Origin: Flavobacterium sp. | GTDB lineage: Bacteria > Bacteroidota > Bacteroidia > Flavobacteriales > Flavobacteriaceae | Assembly (NCBI RefSeq): GCF_025352425.1 | Contig: NZ_JANXTI010000052.1 | Span: forward strand, 1-43,279 | Length of the DNA stretch: 43,279 bases | Reading direction: 5' to 3' | Shown: in pieces, positions 9,895 through 18,073 of the stretch | Layout: each line of letters starts with the position of its first letter | How positions within the stretch are numbered: position 1 is the first letter of the stretch | Notes under the pieces: model-generated | What the model saw: the letters and a program-made list of their open reading frames with translations, nothing else | Database searches by the model: none | What the model was told of the DNA's origin: nothing | Program-made: the position numbers and the translations under genes

Positions 9895-9913
9895 TTTTTC
9901 ATTTTTTGAATAA

Positions 9914-9921
9914 CAAATGTA
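9914..9921 (-). promoter_or_regulatory. -7 box (TACATTTG) for the secreted unknown protein
   Basis: On the minus strand TACATTTG fits TAnnTTTG, 20 bases before the start at 9894. Confidence 0.6.
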
Positions 9922-9990
9922 AGGTAATCCATTTTTACTTTTATGATTAACAGATGTTTTTGATTTATTTTACGGTTATTAATTAAACAA

Positions 9991-10018
9991 AAATCCCAAA
10001 CTTATAGGTTTGGGATTT
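9991..10018 (-). terminator. Terminator after cphA
   Basis: AAATCCCAAAC pairs with GTTTGGGATTT over a short loop; a T-rich tract follows on the minus strand. It closes the cphA transcript. Confidence 0.85.
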
Positions 10019-10029
10019 TGTGTTGTTAT

Positions 10030-12645
10030 TTATTCTTCACTTTCTTTATCTAAATACTCCTGAACAATATTGATTGCATTCGTAACAACATCGCTCAAAG
10101 CCGTAATAAAAGTACCTTCTTGTGCATTGTTGATGGCGTGTCTGATTGCTTCAACTTCTTTAGGAATAATTTCATGCGTAACATTTTTGCCGCTATCAGC
10201 TATTCCTTCCAAAATCAAACCAATTATTTCTTCCTCGGTTCTGCCACGCAAATATTTCTCTTGACGGATGATGATATGGTCAAACATTCTTGCCGCAATA
10301 GTAGCGCATTCTTTAATATCTTCGTCACGACGGTCGCCAACTCCGGCAATAATTCCGATTTTTTTGGTGGCTTCAACAGAACCTAAATATTCTTCGACAC
10401 CTCTATATCCTGATGCATTGTGAGCGAAATCTATTAAAACCTTGAATCTTTTGAACTCAAAGATGTTCATTCGACCCGGAGTTTGTGCCGCACTTGGAAT
10501 AAATGTCTGCAATGAAAGGCTGATATCTTCTGTTTTGAAACCTTGTAAATAAGCAGCTAAGGTCGCAGCCAAAACATTGGCAATCATAAATTTGGCCTTT
10601 CCGCCCATGGTTAACGGAACATGAGTCGCTCTTTCGACTCTCATTTTCCATTCGCCTTTCTTGATGGTAATAAATCCATTTTCATAAACCGCAACAATCT
10701 TACCTTCTTTTGAAAACTGCTTTACTTTTGGATTGTTTTCATCCATACTAAAATAAGCGATATTGCAACTTAATTCATTGGCAATCTTCAGACATTGTTC
10801 GTCTTCGGCATTTAAAATTGCCCAACCATCTTTCTTAACACTTTTTACAACCGTACTTTTTACACGAGCCAAATCATCTAAAGTATGAATGTCACTTAGT
10901 CCCAAATGATCTTCCTGAATGTTGGTAATAATGGCAATATCACAACGGCTAAAACCAAGACCGGAACGAAGAATTCCGCCACGGGCAGTCTCTAATACAG
11001 CAAACTCTACTGTTGGATCTTTCAAAATATATTCGGCAGAAACGGGTCCGGTTGTATCGCCTTTTTCCATCATGTGGTTTTGGACATAGATTCCATCAGA
11101 AGTTGTGAAGCCGACCTTGAATCCATTATTTTTTACAATATGGGCTAAAAGTCGGGTAGTTGTTGTCTTCCCATTGGTGCCGGTAACCGCAATAATTGGA
11201 ATACGACTTGGTTTTCCCGGAGGATAAAGCATGTCAATGACCGGTGCTGCAACGTTTCTCGGCAAACCTTCCGATGGTGCAAGGTGCATTCTAAAGCCTG
11301 GCGCAGCATTTACTTCCAGAATGCAGCCTCCATTTTCTTTCAAGGGTTGGGTTAGGTTTTCCGCCATTATATCAACACCGCAAATGTCTAATCCAATGAC
11401 ACGCGAAATTCTTTCGCAAAGGAAAATATTTTCAGGATGCATCATATCAGTTACATCAATAGAAGTTCCGCCAGTGCTCAAATTCGCAGTTGATTTGAGA
11501 TAAACAACTTCGTCTTTTTTAGGAACGGTTTCTAAGATATAATTTAATTTTTCTAATAAATCGGTTGTATCTCTATCAACATCAATTTGGGTTAAAACAT
11601 TTTCATGTCCATAACCGCGACGTGGATCTTTATTGGTTTCCTCAATTAATTGTTGGATGTTATGTTTCCCATCGCCTTTCACGTGCGCAGGTTCACGTTT
11701 GGCTGCAGCCACTAATTTATTATCAATGATTAAAACCCTAAAATCATAACCTGTGATAAATTTTTCGACGATAATGCGATGGCTATATTTCTTGGCGTAA
11801 GCCAATCCTTCTACTGCACCTTCTCTTGTTTTTACATTGATAGAAGCGCCTTTGCCGTGATTTCCATCCAATGGTTTTAATACAATTGGATAGCCAATTT
11901 TTTTAATTATTTCATCTAAATCTTCTTCATCAACACAAATTCCGCCATTGGCAACGGGAATCGATGCCGCATCGAGCATTTTCTTGGTTTGCTCTTTGTT
12001 GCACGCAATATCCACAGCAATGCTGCTGGTTTTGCAAGTAATTGTAGCTTGAAAGCGCATTTGATTGATACCATAACCCAATTGTACCAATGAGTTTGTG
12101 CCTAATCTAATCCAGGGGATATCTCTAGATACGGCATCTTCAACAATACTACCCGTTGATGGACCAAGACGCACACGCTCTCTGATTTCACGCATTTTCT
12201 GAATATCAGCTTCAAGGTCATATGGTGTTCCGGCAATTAGAGCTTCGGCTATTGCTACGGAACTTTCGGCAGCAAACATTCCAACATTTTCTTCGGTATA
12301 ACTAAAAACTACATTATATATTCCGGGTGTTTTGGTTTCTCGGGTTCTTCCGAAACCTGTTTCCATTCCGGCTAACGTTTGAATTTCTAAAGCAATATGT
12401 TCAATCACATGTCCCATCCAGGTTCCGCGTTCAATGCGCGAAAAGAATCCGCCGCGAACACCTTCAGAGCAGCGGTGCTCAATCATAGTGGGGAACATAG
12501 CTTCTATCCTTTCACGAAAACCATCAATTTTATTGGTTGGAAATTGTTCCATTTCTTCCAAATCGAGACGCATTTGGATTAATTTTTTACGTTGGACACT
12601 CCAAATATTAGGACCGCGAAGTGCCTGAATCTTATCTATTTTCAT
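10030..12645 (-). CDS. cphA: Cyanophycin synthetase
   Basis: An 871-residue enzyme that polymerises aspartate and arginine into cyanophycin, using ATP. The order is as in known CphA: an N-terminal domain to about 160, an ATP-grasp domain (about 200-470, with VLKPLDGNHGKGASINV and ILEVNAAPGFRMH), and a Mur-ligase-like domain with P-loop GTNGKTTTTR at 489-498, followed by the RGGILRSGLGF and ITNIQEDHLG motifs. Length fits the family. No cyanophycinase or isoaspartyl peptidase gene, frequent neighbours of cphA, is in this window. It appears monocistronic, with a terminator after it. Confidence 0.95.
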   Translation of the reverse strand: MKIDKIQALRGPNIWSVQRKKLIQMRLDLEEMEQFPTNKIDGFRERIEAMFPTMIEHRCSEGVRGGFFSRIERGTWMGHVIEHIALEIQTLAGMETGFGRTRETKTPGIYNVVFSYTEENVGMFAAESSVAIAEALIAGTPYDLEADIQKMREIRERVRLGPSTGSIVEDAVSRDIPWIRLGTNSLVQLGYGINQMRFQATITCKTSSIAVDIACNKEQTKKMLDAASIPVANGGICVDEEDLDEIIKKIGYPIVLKPLDGNHGKGASINVKTREGAVEGLAYAKKYSHRIIVEKFITGYDFRVLIIDNKLVAAAKREPAHVKGDGKHNIQQLIEETNKDPRRGYGHENVLTQIDVDRDTTDLLEKLNYILETVPKKDEVVYLKSTANLSTGGTSIDVTDMMHPENIFLCERISRVIGLDICGVDIMAENLTQPLKENGGCILEVNAAPGFRMHLAPSEGLPRNVAAPVIDMLYPPGKPSRIPIIAVTGTNGKTTTTRLLAHIVKNNGFKVGFTTSDGIYVQNHMMEKGDTTGPVSAEYILKDPTVEFAVLETARGGILRSGLGFSRCDIAIITNIQEDHLGLSDIHTLDDLARVKSTVVKSVKKDGWAILNAEDEQCLKIANELSCNIAYFSMDENNPKVKQFSKEGKIVAVYENGFITIKKGEWKMRVERATHVPLTMGGKAKFMIANVLAATLAAYLQGFKTEDISLSLQTFIPSAAQTPGRMNIFEFKRFKVLIDFAHNASGYRGVEEYLGSVEATKKIGIIAGVGDRRDEDIKECATIAARMFDHIIIRQEKYLRGRTEEEIIGLILEGIADSGKNVTHEIIPKEVEAIRHAINNAQEGTFITALSDVVTNAINIVQEYLDKESEE

Positions 12646-12789
12646 GATTAGGAATAATTAGTAAAAGTAATTAGTAATGATTTTGTTAAAAATAGGAAAT
12701 TTTTATTGTTGAAATGTATTTTTTTTACAGAAATGGTAAAAAAGTAAAACTGTCTTTTAAGTTGTATTGATTTTCAGATTTTTAGGGTG

Positions 12790-12893
12790 ACTGAAACACA
12801 CGACAATTTCATTCTAGCCCCGATGGAAGTGGCACGAAGTAGAACGGACAGCGGGAACACGGAAACCAAGAAAGCCAGAAACACCCGCTCCTA
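12790..12893 (-). other. GC-richer intergenic sequence, possible structured RNA or 3' element
   Basis: Between cphA and the hydrolase gene is a stretch much richer in G and C than its surroundings. On the plus strand it runs from AGCCCCGATGGAAGTGGCA to the GAAACACCCGCTCC that meets the hydrolase stop. Similar AGCCCCGATGGAAGCGGCA-type sequences occur between genes in other Flavobacteriia as I recall them. AGCGGGA and CCCGCT could pair. No reading frame fits. It may be a 3'-end structure of the hydrolase transcript or a small RNA. Confidence 0.35.
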
Positions 12894-13727
12894 AATAAAA
12901 TCAATTATTTTTTGATATAACTCGGCGTCATGCATGCTGTGTCCTAAACCTTTCGTTTCTATATAGATGGCGTTTTTCCAAGTGTTGGCATATTTGCGAC
13001 CTTCATCAATAAGTACGACTTTATCTTCAATATCATGTGCAATGAATGCTTTCTGTGTAAAGTTTTCGGCAAATTTATGGCCCGAAAAATCATTGATATG
13101 AATGTTAAATTTTTGAAAATAATAATCCTCTAGCCCGGATTTTATTTTGTCGTTTAAACCTAGAAGTTTTACAAAATTGTCGCTTAAAATCTTAAAATCT
13201 GAGGGAGCACCAAGTAAGACCACTTTTTCTAAATTGGAATTTTTGTACTTGTTCAGATAGTAAGTAATGGCTGCACCGCCTACAGAATGGGCGATTACAG
13301 TTTGGGGTTGGTATTTTTGAGTTAGTACATTAATATATTCGGCATATTTGGGTGCGTTAAACTCTTTGCCGGCACTCAACCCATGAGCGGGCGCATCAAT
13401 GGCGATGATGGTTCTTCCCAAAGGTTTCAAATGGTTCAATAATTTTTTCCATCTGGATGCGTTGCTCTCCCAACCATGAACCAATAGTATTACCTCTTGA
13501 TTTCCATGCCAGATATAGGTCTGGAATTTTTCGTTTTCGTATTCAAAAGTTTCATAGGTTGCGTTCTGTAAGGTTTTTGGCAATTTTTCTTTTTGGATTC
13601 TGCCTTTTCTGGGCTGACTGAAAAGGTGGTAGGCTTTATTTTTGGCCGATTCCAGATTGAAATAGCTCAAGATGTTGAGGTATAATCCAATAGATTTTGT
13701 GATAATAAATAATTGAATTTTCTTCAT
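12891..13727 (-). CDS. Alpha/beta hydrolase
   Basis: A 278-residue serine hydrolase fold protein. The oxyanion loop is LVHGWESNASRWK, followed by DAPAHGLS, the nucleophile elbow AHSVGGAA (about residue 145), a GAPSDF strand, the acid region near FIAHDIEDKVV, and the catalytic histidine in GLGHSMHD close to the C-terminus. The N-terminus carries a short hydrophobic stretch that may be a membrane anchor. Substrate unknown. A terminator stem sits directly upstream and its T-run merges with the start codon (TTTTTTTATG). Confidence 0.85.
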   Translation of the reverse strand: MKKIQLFIITKSIGLYLNILSYFNLESAKNKAYHLFSQPRKGRIQKEKLPKTLQNATYETFEYENEKFQTYIWHGNQEVILLVHGWESNASRWKKLLNHLKPLGRTIIAIDAPAHGLSAGKEFNAPKYAEYINVLTQKYQPQTVIAHSVGGAAITYYLNKYKNSNLEKVVLLGAPSDFKILSDNFVKLLGLNDKIKSGLEDYYFQKFNIHINDFSGHKFAENFTQKAFIAHDIEDKVVLIDEGRKYANTWKNAIYIETKGLGHSMHDAELYQKIIDFI

Positions 13728-13732
13728 AAAAA

Positions 13733-13753
13733 AATCCCGAAAACATCGGGATT
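13733..13753 (-). terminator. Terminator after the zinc-ribbon-like gene, touching the hydrolase start
   Basis: AATCCCGA pairs with TCGGGATT around a five-base loop. On the minus strand it is followed by seven T, the last joined to the ATG of the hydrolase. It should end the 16214-13760 operon, with some read-through into the hydrolase possible. Confidence 0.8.
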
Positions 13754-13759
13754 AGGGTA

Positions 13760-14539
13760 TTATAGGTGAGCAAATAATTTTTGCATTTTCTCTCTTTCTT
13801 CTTCTGCTAAGGAAGCATCAACTAAGATTCTTCCGGAATGCTCATCAGTGATGATTTTTTTTCTGGCGGCAATTTCCACTTGTGTTTGCGGTGGAATTGT
13901 AAAGAATGAACCAGCAGAAGCGCCACGTTCAATGGATACTACTGCTAAACCATTACGAACGCTAGAACGGATTCTTTTGTAAGCGGCCAAAAGTCTTTCT
14001 TCGATTTGTCCTTCATATTCCGCTGATTTTTCGATTAGGAAGGCTTCTTCTTTTTGAGTTTCAGCCATAATATCGCTCAATTCTGCTTTTTTATGTTTTA
14101 GATGCGTAGATTTCTGATCTAATTTTTCTTTAGAATTTGAAATCACTTCTTTCTTATGTTCGATAGTAGCTTTTAATTCTTTTATTTGTTTTTCGGCCAA
14201 TTGAATTTCCAATTCCTGGAATTCTACTTCTTTAGTCAATGAATTGAATTCTCTATTATTACGAACATCTTTTTGTTGAACCGTATATTTTTTTATGGCT
14301 ACTTGATGATCATCAATTGCATTTTTTTTAGTTTTGATTTGCTCTTCAATAGTAACCAAATCACTTTTTAACTTATCTAAACGTGTACTTAAGCCAGTAA
14401 CTTCATCTTCTAAATCTTCCACTTCCAAAGGCAATTCGCCTCTTACATTCCTGATTTCATCAATTCTTGTATCTATGATTTGAAGGTCATAAATAGCTCT
14501 TAATTTGTCTTCAACATTTAATTCTTTTGTAGCCGCCAT
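13760..14539 (-). CDS. Coiled-coil protein with degenerate C4 zinc ribbon
   Basis: A 259-residue protein of the zinc-ribbon (zf-RING_7/DUF164-like) family. Residues 25-175 are a long heptad-rich coiled coil. The C-terminal module VVSIERGASAGSFFTIPPQ...IITDEHSGRIL aligns with the family's Zn ribbon, but all four metal-binding cysteines are replaced (CGGC-type by SAGS, CxxCGR-type by DEHSGR). The fold landmarks IPPQ and GRIL remain. Members without zinc appear usual in Flavobacteriia as I recall. It follows the NIF3-like gene with a 3-base gap, a pairing widespread in Bacteroidota. Function unknown. Confidence 0.8.
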   Translation of the reverse strand: MAATKELNVEDKLRAIYDLQIIDTRIDEIRNVRGELPLEVEDLEDEVTGLSTRLDKLKSDLVTIEEQIKTKKNAIDDHQVAIKKYTVQQKDVRNNREFNSLTKEVEFQELEIQLAEKQIKELKATIEHKKEVISNSKEKLDQKSTHLKHKKAELSDIMAETQKEEAFLIEKSAEYEGQIEERLLAAYKRIRSSVRNGLAVVSIERGASAGSFFTIPPQTQVEIAARKKIITDEHSGRILVDASLAEEEREKMQKLFAHL

Positions 14540-14542
14540 ATT

Positions 14543-15637
14543 TTATAAGTACTTAACTGGATTTGTATTTTCTTCCGAAAAAATGATTGCAAAATTAAGG
14601 TTTTTTTTCTTAAGAAATTCAACAATATAATTTTTTGTAAATCTTTCACTTTCAAAGTGTCCAATATCTGCCAAAACCAATTGATTTTCACCTTCATAAA
14701 AGTTATGATACTTCAAATCGGCAGTCAGGAAAACATCTGCATTCGCCTGAATAGCGTTTTTAATCGCAAAACTTCCCGAACCGCCAAGCACAGCAACCTT
14801 TTTAATAGGTTTTCCAAGAAGAGCACTATGTCGAATTCCGCCACATTGCATTTTGTCTTTTACGAATGCCAAAAACTGAACTTCAGACATTGGTTTTTCA
14901 AGTTCGCCAATCATTCCGAGGCCAATATTCTGATGGGAATTTTGTAAATCGTAAATCTCATAAGCCACTTCTTCGTAAACATGATTGGTAAACAATGCTT
15001 TTAGGATTTTGGATTGCAGGTGTTTTTCAAAAACAACCTCAATTTTGACTTCATTTGTTTGGGTTAATTCACCTTTGTTTCCAATAGTTGGATTGCTGTG
15101 TTCATTGCCTTGATAAGTGCTGAAACCTTCCGAATTGAAACTGCAGTTGGCGTAATTTCCAATGGTTCCGGCGCCAGCTTTGCCTAAAGCGAGACGAATT
15201 TGTTCCGCATTTTCAGGAACCGTATACGTTACAAGTTTTTGAATAAAGTTTTGTTTTGGAACTAAAATGGTAGTGTTAATCAAACCTAATGCATCAGAGA
15301 AGATTTTATTGACTCCATCTTTGTGATTGTCCAAAGCAGTATGAACGGCATAAATAGCGATATCATTTTTAATAGCTTTAAGTACAGAACGTTCAACATA
15401 ATCCTTCCCCGTAATCTTCTTTAAACCTAAGAAGATAATAGGATGGAAGCACACGACCAGGTTGCATTTCTTGGAAATCGCTTCGTCAATCACGCTTTCT
15501 AAAGCATCATGGCAAACTAAAATTCCGGTTGCGACATTTTCCTGATTTCCAACAAGTAAACCAACGTTGTCAAAATCTTCGGCATACGCCAAAGGCGCCA
15601 TTTCTTCAAGGATTAAGAGTATTTCTTTTATCTTCAT
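14543..15637 (-). CDS. NIF3-family dinuclear metal-binding protein
   Basis: A 364-residue DUF34/NIF3 protein, of the long type with a CutA-like insertion (about residues 130-240) between the two halves of the metal-binding domain. Metal ligands are visible in VCFHPIIF, AVHTALDNHKDG and the late DIGHFESERF. Some family members have GTP cyclohydrolase-like activity; the cellular role is unsettled. It lies one base after the upstream secreted gene and three before the coiled-coil gene, in one operon. Confidence 0.9.
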   Translation of the reverse strand: MKIKEILLILEEMAPLAYAEDFDNVGLLVGNQENVATGILVCHDALESVIDEAISKKCNLVVCFHPIIFLGLKKITGKDYVERSVLKAIKNDIAIYAVHTALDNHKDGVNKIFSDALGLINTTILVPKQNFIQKLVTYTVPENAEQIRLALGKAGAGTIGNYANCSFNSEGFSTYQGNEHSNPTIGNKGELTQTNEVKIEVVFEKHLQSKILKALFTNHVYEEVAYEIYDLQNSHQNIGLGMIGELEKPMSEVQFLAFVKDKMQCGGIRHSALLGKPIKKVAVLGGSGSFAIKNAIQANADVFLTADLKYHNFYEGENQLVLADIGHFESERFTKNYIVEFLKKKNLNFAIIFSEENTNPVKYL

Positions 15638-15638
15638 T

Positions 15639-16208
15639 TTATGTTGCCCATTGGTTTAAATATTCCTTAATTGTCCAAATGCCATTTACTTTTTCAAGCA
15701 GCATAAAACTACCACTGTTGTGTTCAATACTTCGGTAGAACGCAACTTTTACTAAAGCATTATTTCCATCTCCAAAATATATTGGTTTGCTGATAATCAT
15801 TAAACGTTGGTTGTTTTCACCATAGCGGTCCGAGACAATTTTATATTCTTCAAAAGACAAACACGCATTGACTTTGCTTTTCAAATATTGATTTTGATTG
15901 TCAAATAAGAGATTATAAGCGGTAGACCAGTCTTCGTCGACAGTAATGATGATTTGGCTTTTGATTTCCGCAGCATTCTTCTTAAGGAAATCACTTTTTG
16001 AAATAACTTCCAGAACTTCCTCGTTGTTTGGTGCTTTTTTGCAATAAAAACTCAGCAACTGAAGTCTTCCTTTTGCGATTACTTTTTCGTCTTTATAATA
16101 TTTGGAAAAAATTATCTTCAATATAGCCGAGTTATCCGCTTCCTGCGAAAAAGCAACAGGAGAAATCAGCAGCAAAACGAATAAGATTTTTAGTAATTGG
16201 GGTTTCAT
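15639..16208 (-). CDS. Secreted protein of unknown function
   Basis: About 190 residues, with a signal peptide (MKPQLLKILFVLLLISPVAFSQ). Two methionines are close together; I place the start at the second (MKPQLL, 16208), the first being at 16214. The C-terminal half ends in GSFMLLEKVNGIWTIKEYLNQW, reminiscent of NTF2-like or lumazine-binding-like folds, but that is only a resemblance. It is the first gene of the operon with the NIF3-like and coiled-coil genes. Confidence 0.6.
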   Translation of the reverse strand: MKPQLLKILFVLLLISPVAFSQEADNSAILKIIFSKYYKDEKVIAKGRLQLLSFYCKKAPNNEEVLEVISKSDFLKKNAAEIKSQIIITVDEDWSTAYNLLFDNQNQYLKSKVNACLSFEEYKIVSDRYGENNQRLMIISKPIYFGDGNNALVKVAFYRSIEHNSGSFMLLEKVNGIWTIKEYLNQWAT

Positions 16209-16237
16209 TTGCATTGTCTAAATCAAATAATTTCATT

Positions 16238-16245
16238 CAAATATA
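16238..16245 (-). promoter_or_regulatory. -7 box (TATATTTG) for the 16208-13760 operon
   Basis: TATATTTG on the minus strand fits the Bacteroidota consensus. A second box facing the other way (TACTTTCG, 16255-16262) lies just before lpxK, so this short gap carries divergent promoters. Confidence 0.6.
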
Positions 16246-16266
16246 AAAAATCGTTACTTTCGTAGG

Positions 16267-17286
16267 ATGATTTTGTTGCGAAAATTACTCTTTCCTTTTG
16301 CCATATTCTATGGTTTTATCACTTCTTTAAGAAATTATCTTTATGATAAAGGTATTTTAAAATCGTATTCGTTTGATATTCCCGTTATTGCTGTGGGAAA
16401 TCTGACCGTTGGTGGCACCGGAAAAACACCACAGATTGAGTATTTAATCAGGCTGCTTTCACCAAAATATAAAGTAGCAACCTTAAGTCGGGGTTACAAA
16501 CGAAAATCGGAAGGTTTTGTTTTGGCAGATGCTTCTTCAAATGCAGAAATTCTTGGGGATGAACCTTTTCAGTATTTTAAAAAATTTTCAAACATCCAAG
16601 TTGCGGTTGATACTGACAGACGAAATGGGATTGAACAATTATTGAAACAAGAAACGATTCCCGAAATCATTCTGTTGGACGATGCTTTCCAACATCGCAA
16701 AGTAAAAGCTGGTTTTTATATCCTTTTAACGACTTACGGCGATTTGTTTTGTGATGATTTTATGTTGCCAACAGGAAACCTTCGCGAAAGCAGAAATGGA
16801 GCGGAAAGGGCGGACCTAATTATAGTTACCAAATGTCCGCTGAAAATTTCTGAGCTTGAGCAGCAAAATATCAAAAAGAAACTGGGTTTTGACCTGCCTG
16901 TTTTTTTTAGCAGTATTGATTATGATGATAAAGTTTATAATGAGACAAAAAGCATCGCAGTAGGCGAAGTAAAGACAATGAAAAAAATATTAGTAGCCGG
17001 AATTGCCAAACCAAAGTATTTTTTCGATTTTTTAAAAGCTGATACTGATGAAATTATAACATTTCCGGACCATCATCATTTTAGCGAAATCGAAATTTTA
17101 TCTTTAAAAAAACAGGGTAAAGACAAAATCATCGTCACAACTGAAAAAGATTTTGTACGTTTGAAAGCTAAAATTTCAGAAACGCAATTATATTATTTAC
17201 CAATCAAAAGTAAGTTCGTGAGCAATTCGGAAACTTTTGACCAAATCATTTTAAACTATGTGGGAACTTGTACAGGAAACCGTTAA
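16267..17286 (+). CDS. lpxK: Tetraacyldisaccharide 4'-kinase
   Basis: A 339-residue inner-membrane-associated kinase that phosphorylates the 4' position of the lipid A precursor. An N-terminal hydrophobic anchor covers about 1-22. The P-loop lies in VGNLTVGGTGKTPQ (GGTGKT at 49-54), with LSRGYKRKSEGF, LGDEPFQ and the LDDAFQHRKV motif downstream, all diagnostic. The C-terminus has VTTEKDFVRLK. Its last 29 bases overlap punA in another frame. Confidence 0.95.
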   Translation: MILLRKLLFPFAIFYGFITSLRNYLYDKGILKSYSFDIPVIAVGNLTVGGTGKTPQIEYLIRLLSPKYKVATLSRGYKRKSEGFVLADASSNAEILGDEPFQYFKKFSNIQVAVDTDRRNGIEQLLKQETIPEIILLDDAFQHRKVKAGFYILLTTYGDLFCDDFMLPTGNLRESRNGAERADLIIVTKCPLKISELEQQNIKKKLGFDLPVFFSSIDYDDKVYNETKSIAVGEVKTMKKILVAGIAKPKYFFDFLKADTDEIITFPDHHHFSEIEILSLKKQGKDKIIVTTEKDFVRLKAKISETQLYYLPIKSKFVSNSETFDQIILNYVGTCTGNR

Positions 17287-18073
17287 TTATATAAAGAATA
17301 AAACCAACTTCACGCCGGAATATGGTGTTATTTTAGGTTCAGGATTAGGAAGTTTTACCGATGATATCACTATTGAATTTACATTACCATACAACGAAAT
17401 TCCAAATTTCCCTGTATCAACTGTTCAAGGACATAAAGGAGCGTTGGTTTTTGGAACTATCGGAACCAAAAAAGTTGTTGCCATGCAAGGACGTTTTCAC
17501 TTCTATGAAGGCTATGATATGAAGCAAGTCACCTTCCCTGTTCGCGTTATGAAATATCTTGGTATTACTAAATTGGTTGTTTCTAATGCTTCAGGCGGTG
17601 TGAATTCTGATTATGAAGTAGGCTCAGTGGTAGTAATCAAGGATCATATTAATTTTTTCCCCGAACATCCGTTACATGGAAAAAATGACGAACGTTTTGG
17701 ACCACGGTTCTTGAATATGAACGAAGCTTACAATAAAGCTATGATTAAAAAAGCAAAGGAAATAGCTGTTGAAAATAATATCACGGTTTATGATGGCGTT
17801 TACCTTGGTCTGCAAGGCCCAACATTTGAAACTTTTGCAGAATATAAAATGGTAAAAATTCTTGGTGCCGACTGCGTTGGAATGTCCACAGTTCCTGAAG
17901 TTATTGTCGCACGCCATATGGGAATAGAATGTTTTGGATTATCTGTAATTACCGATATGGGAGATGAGGAAACAAGCATGGAAGATGTTAGCCATGACGA
18001 AGTTTTAAAAGCTGCAGCAAAAGCAGAACCTCATGTTAGAAAATTAATTAAAGAATTGATTCTGCAGTTTTAA
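17258..18073 (+). CDS. punA: Purine nucleoside phosphorylase
   Basis: A 271-residue trimeric-type PNP that splits inosine or guanosine with phosphate. Visible are the phosphate loop GSGLGSF near residue 25, VQGHKGALVFG, QGRFHFYEGY, VSNASGGVN, and the base-binding segment GLQGPTFETFAEYKM followed by VGMSTVPEVIVARHMG. The start lies within lpxK, so translation is probably coupled. It converges with the hybrid kinase gene, overlapping by four bases. Confidence 0.95.
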   Translation: MWELVQETVNYIKNKTNFTPEYGVILGSGLGSFTDDITIEFTLPYNEIPNFPVSTVQGHKGALVFGTIGTKKVVAMQGRFHFYEGYDMKQVTFPVRVMKYLGITKLVVSNASGGVNSDYEVGSVVVIKDHINFFPEHPLHGKNDERFGPRFLNMNEAYNKAMIKKAKEIAVENNITVYDGVYLGLQGPTFETFAEYKMVKILGADCVGMSTVPEVIVARHMGIECFGLSVITDMGDEETSMEDVSHDEVLKAAAKAEPHVRKLIKELILQF

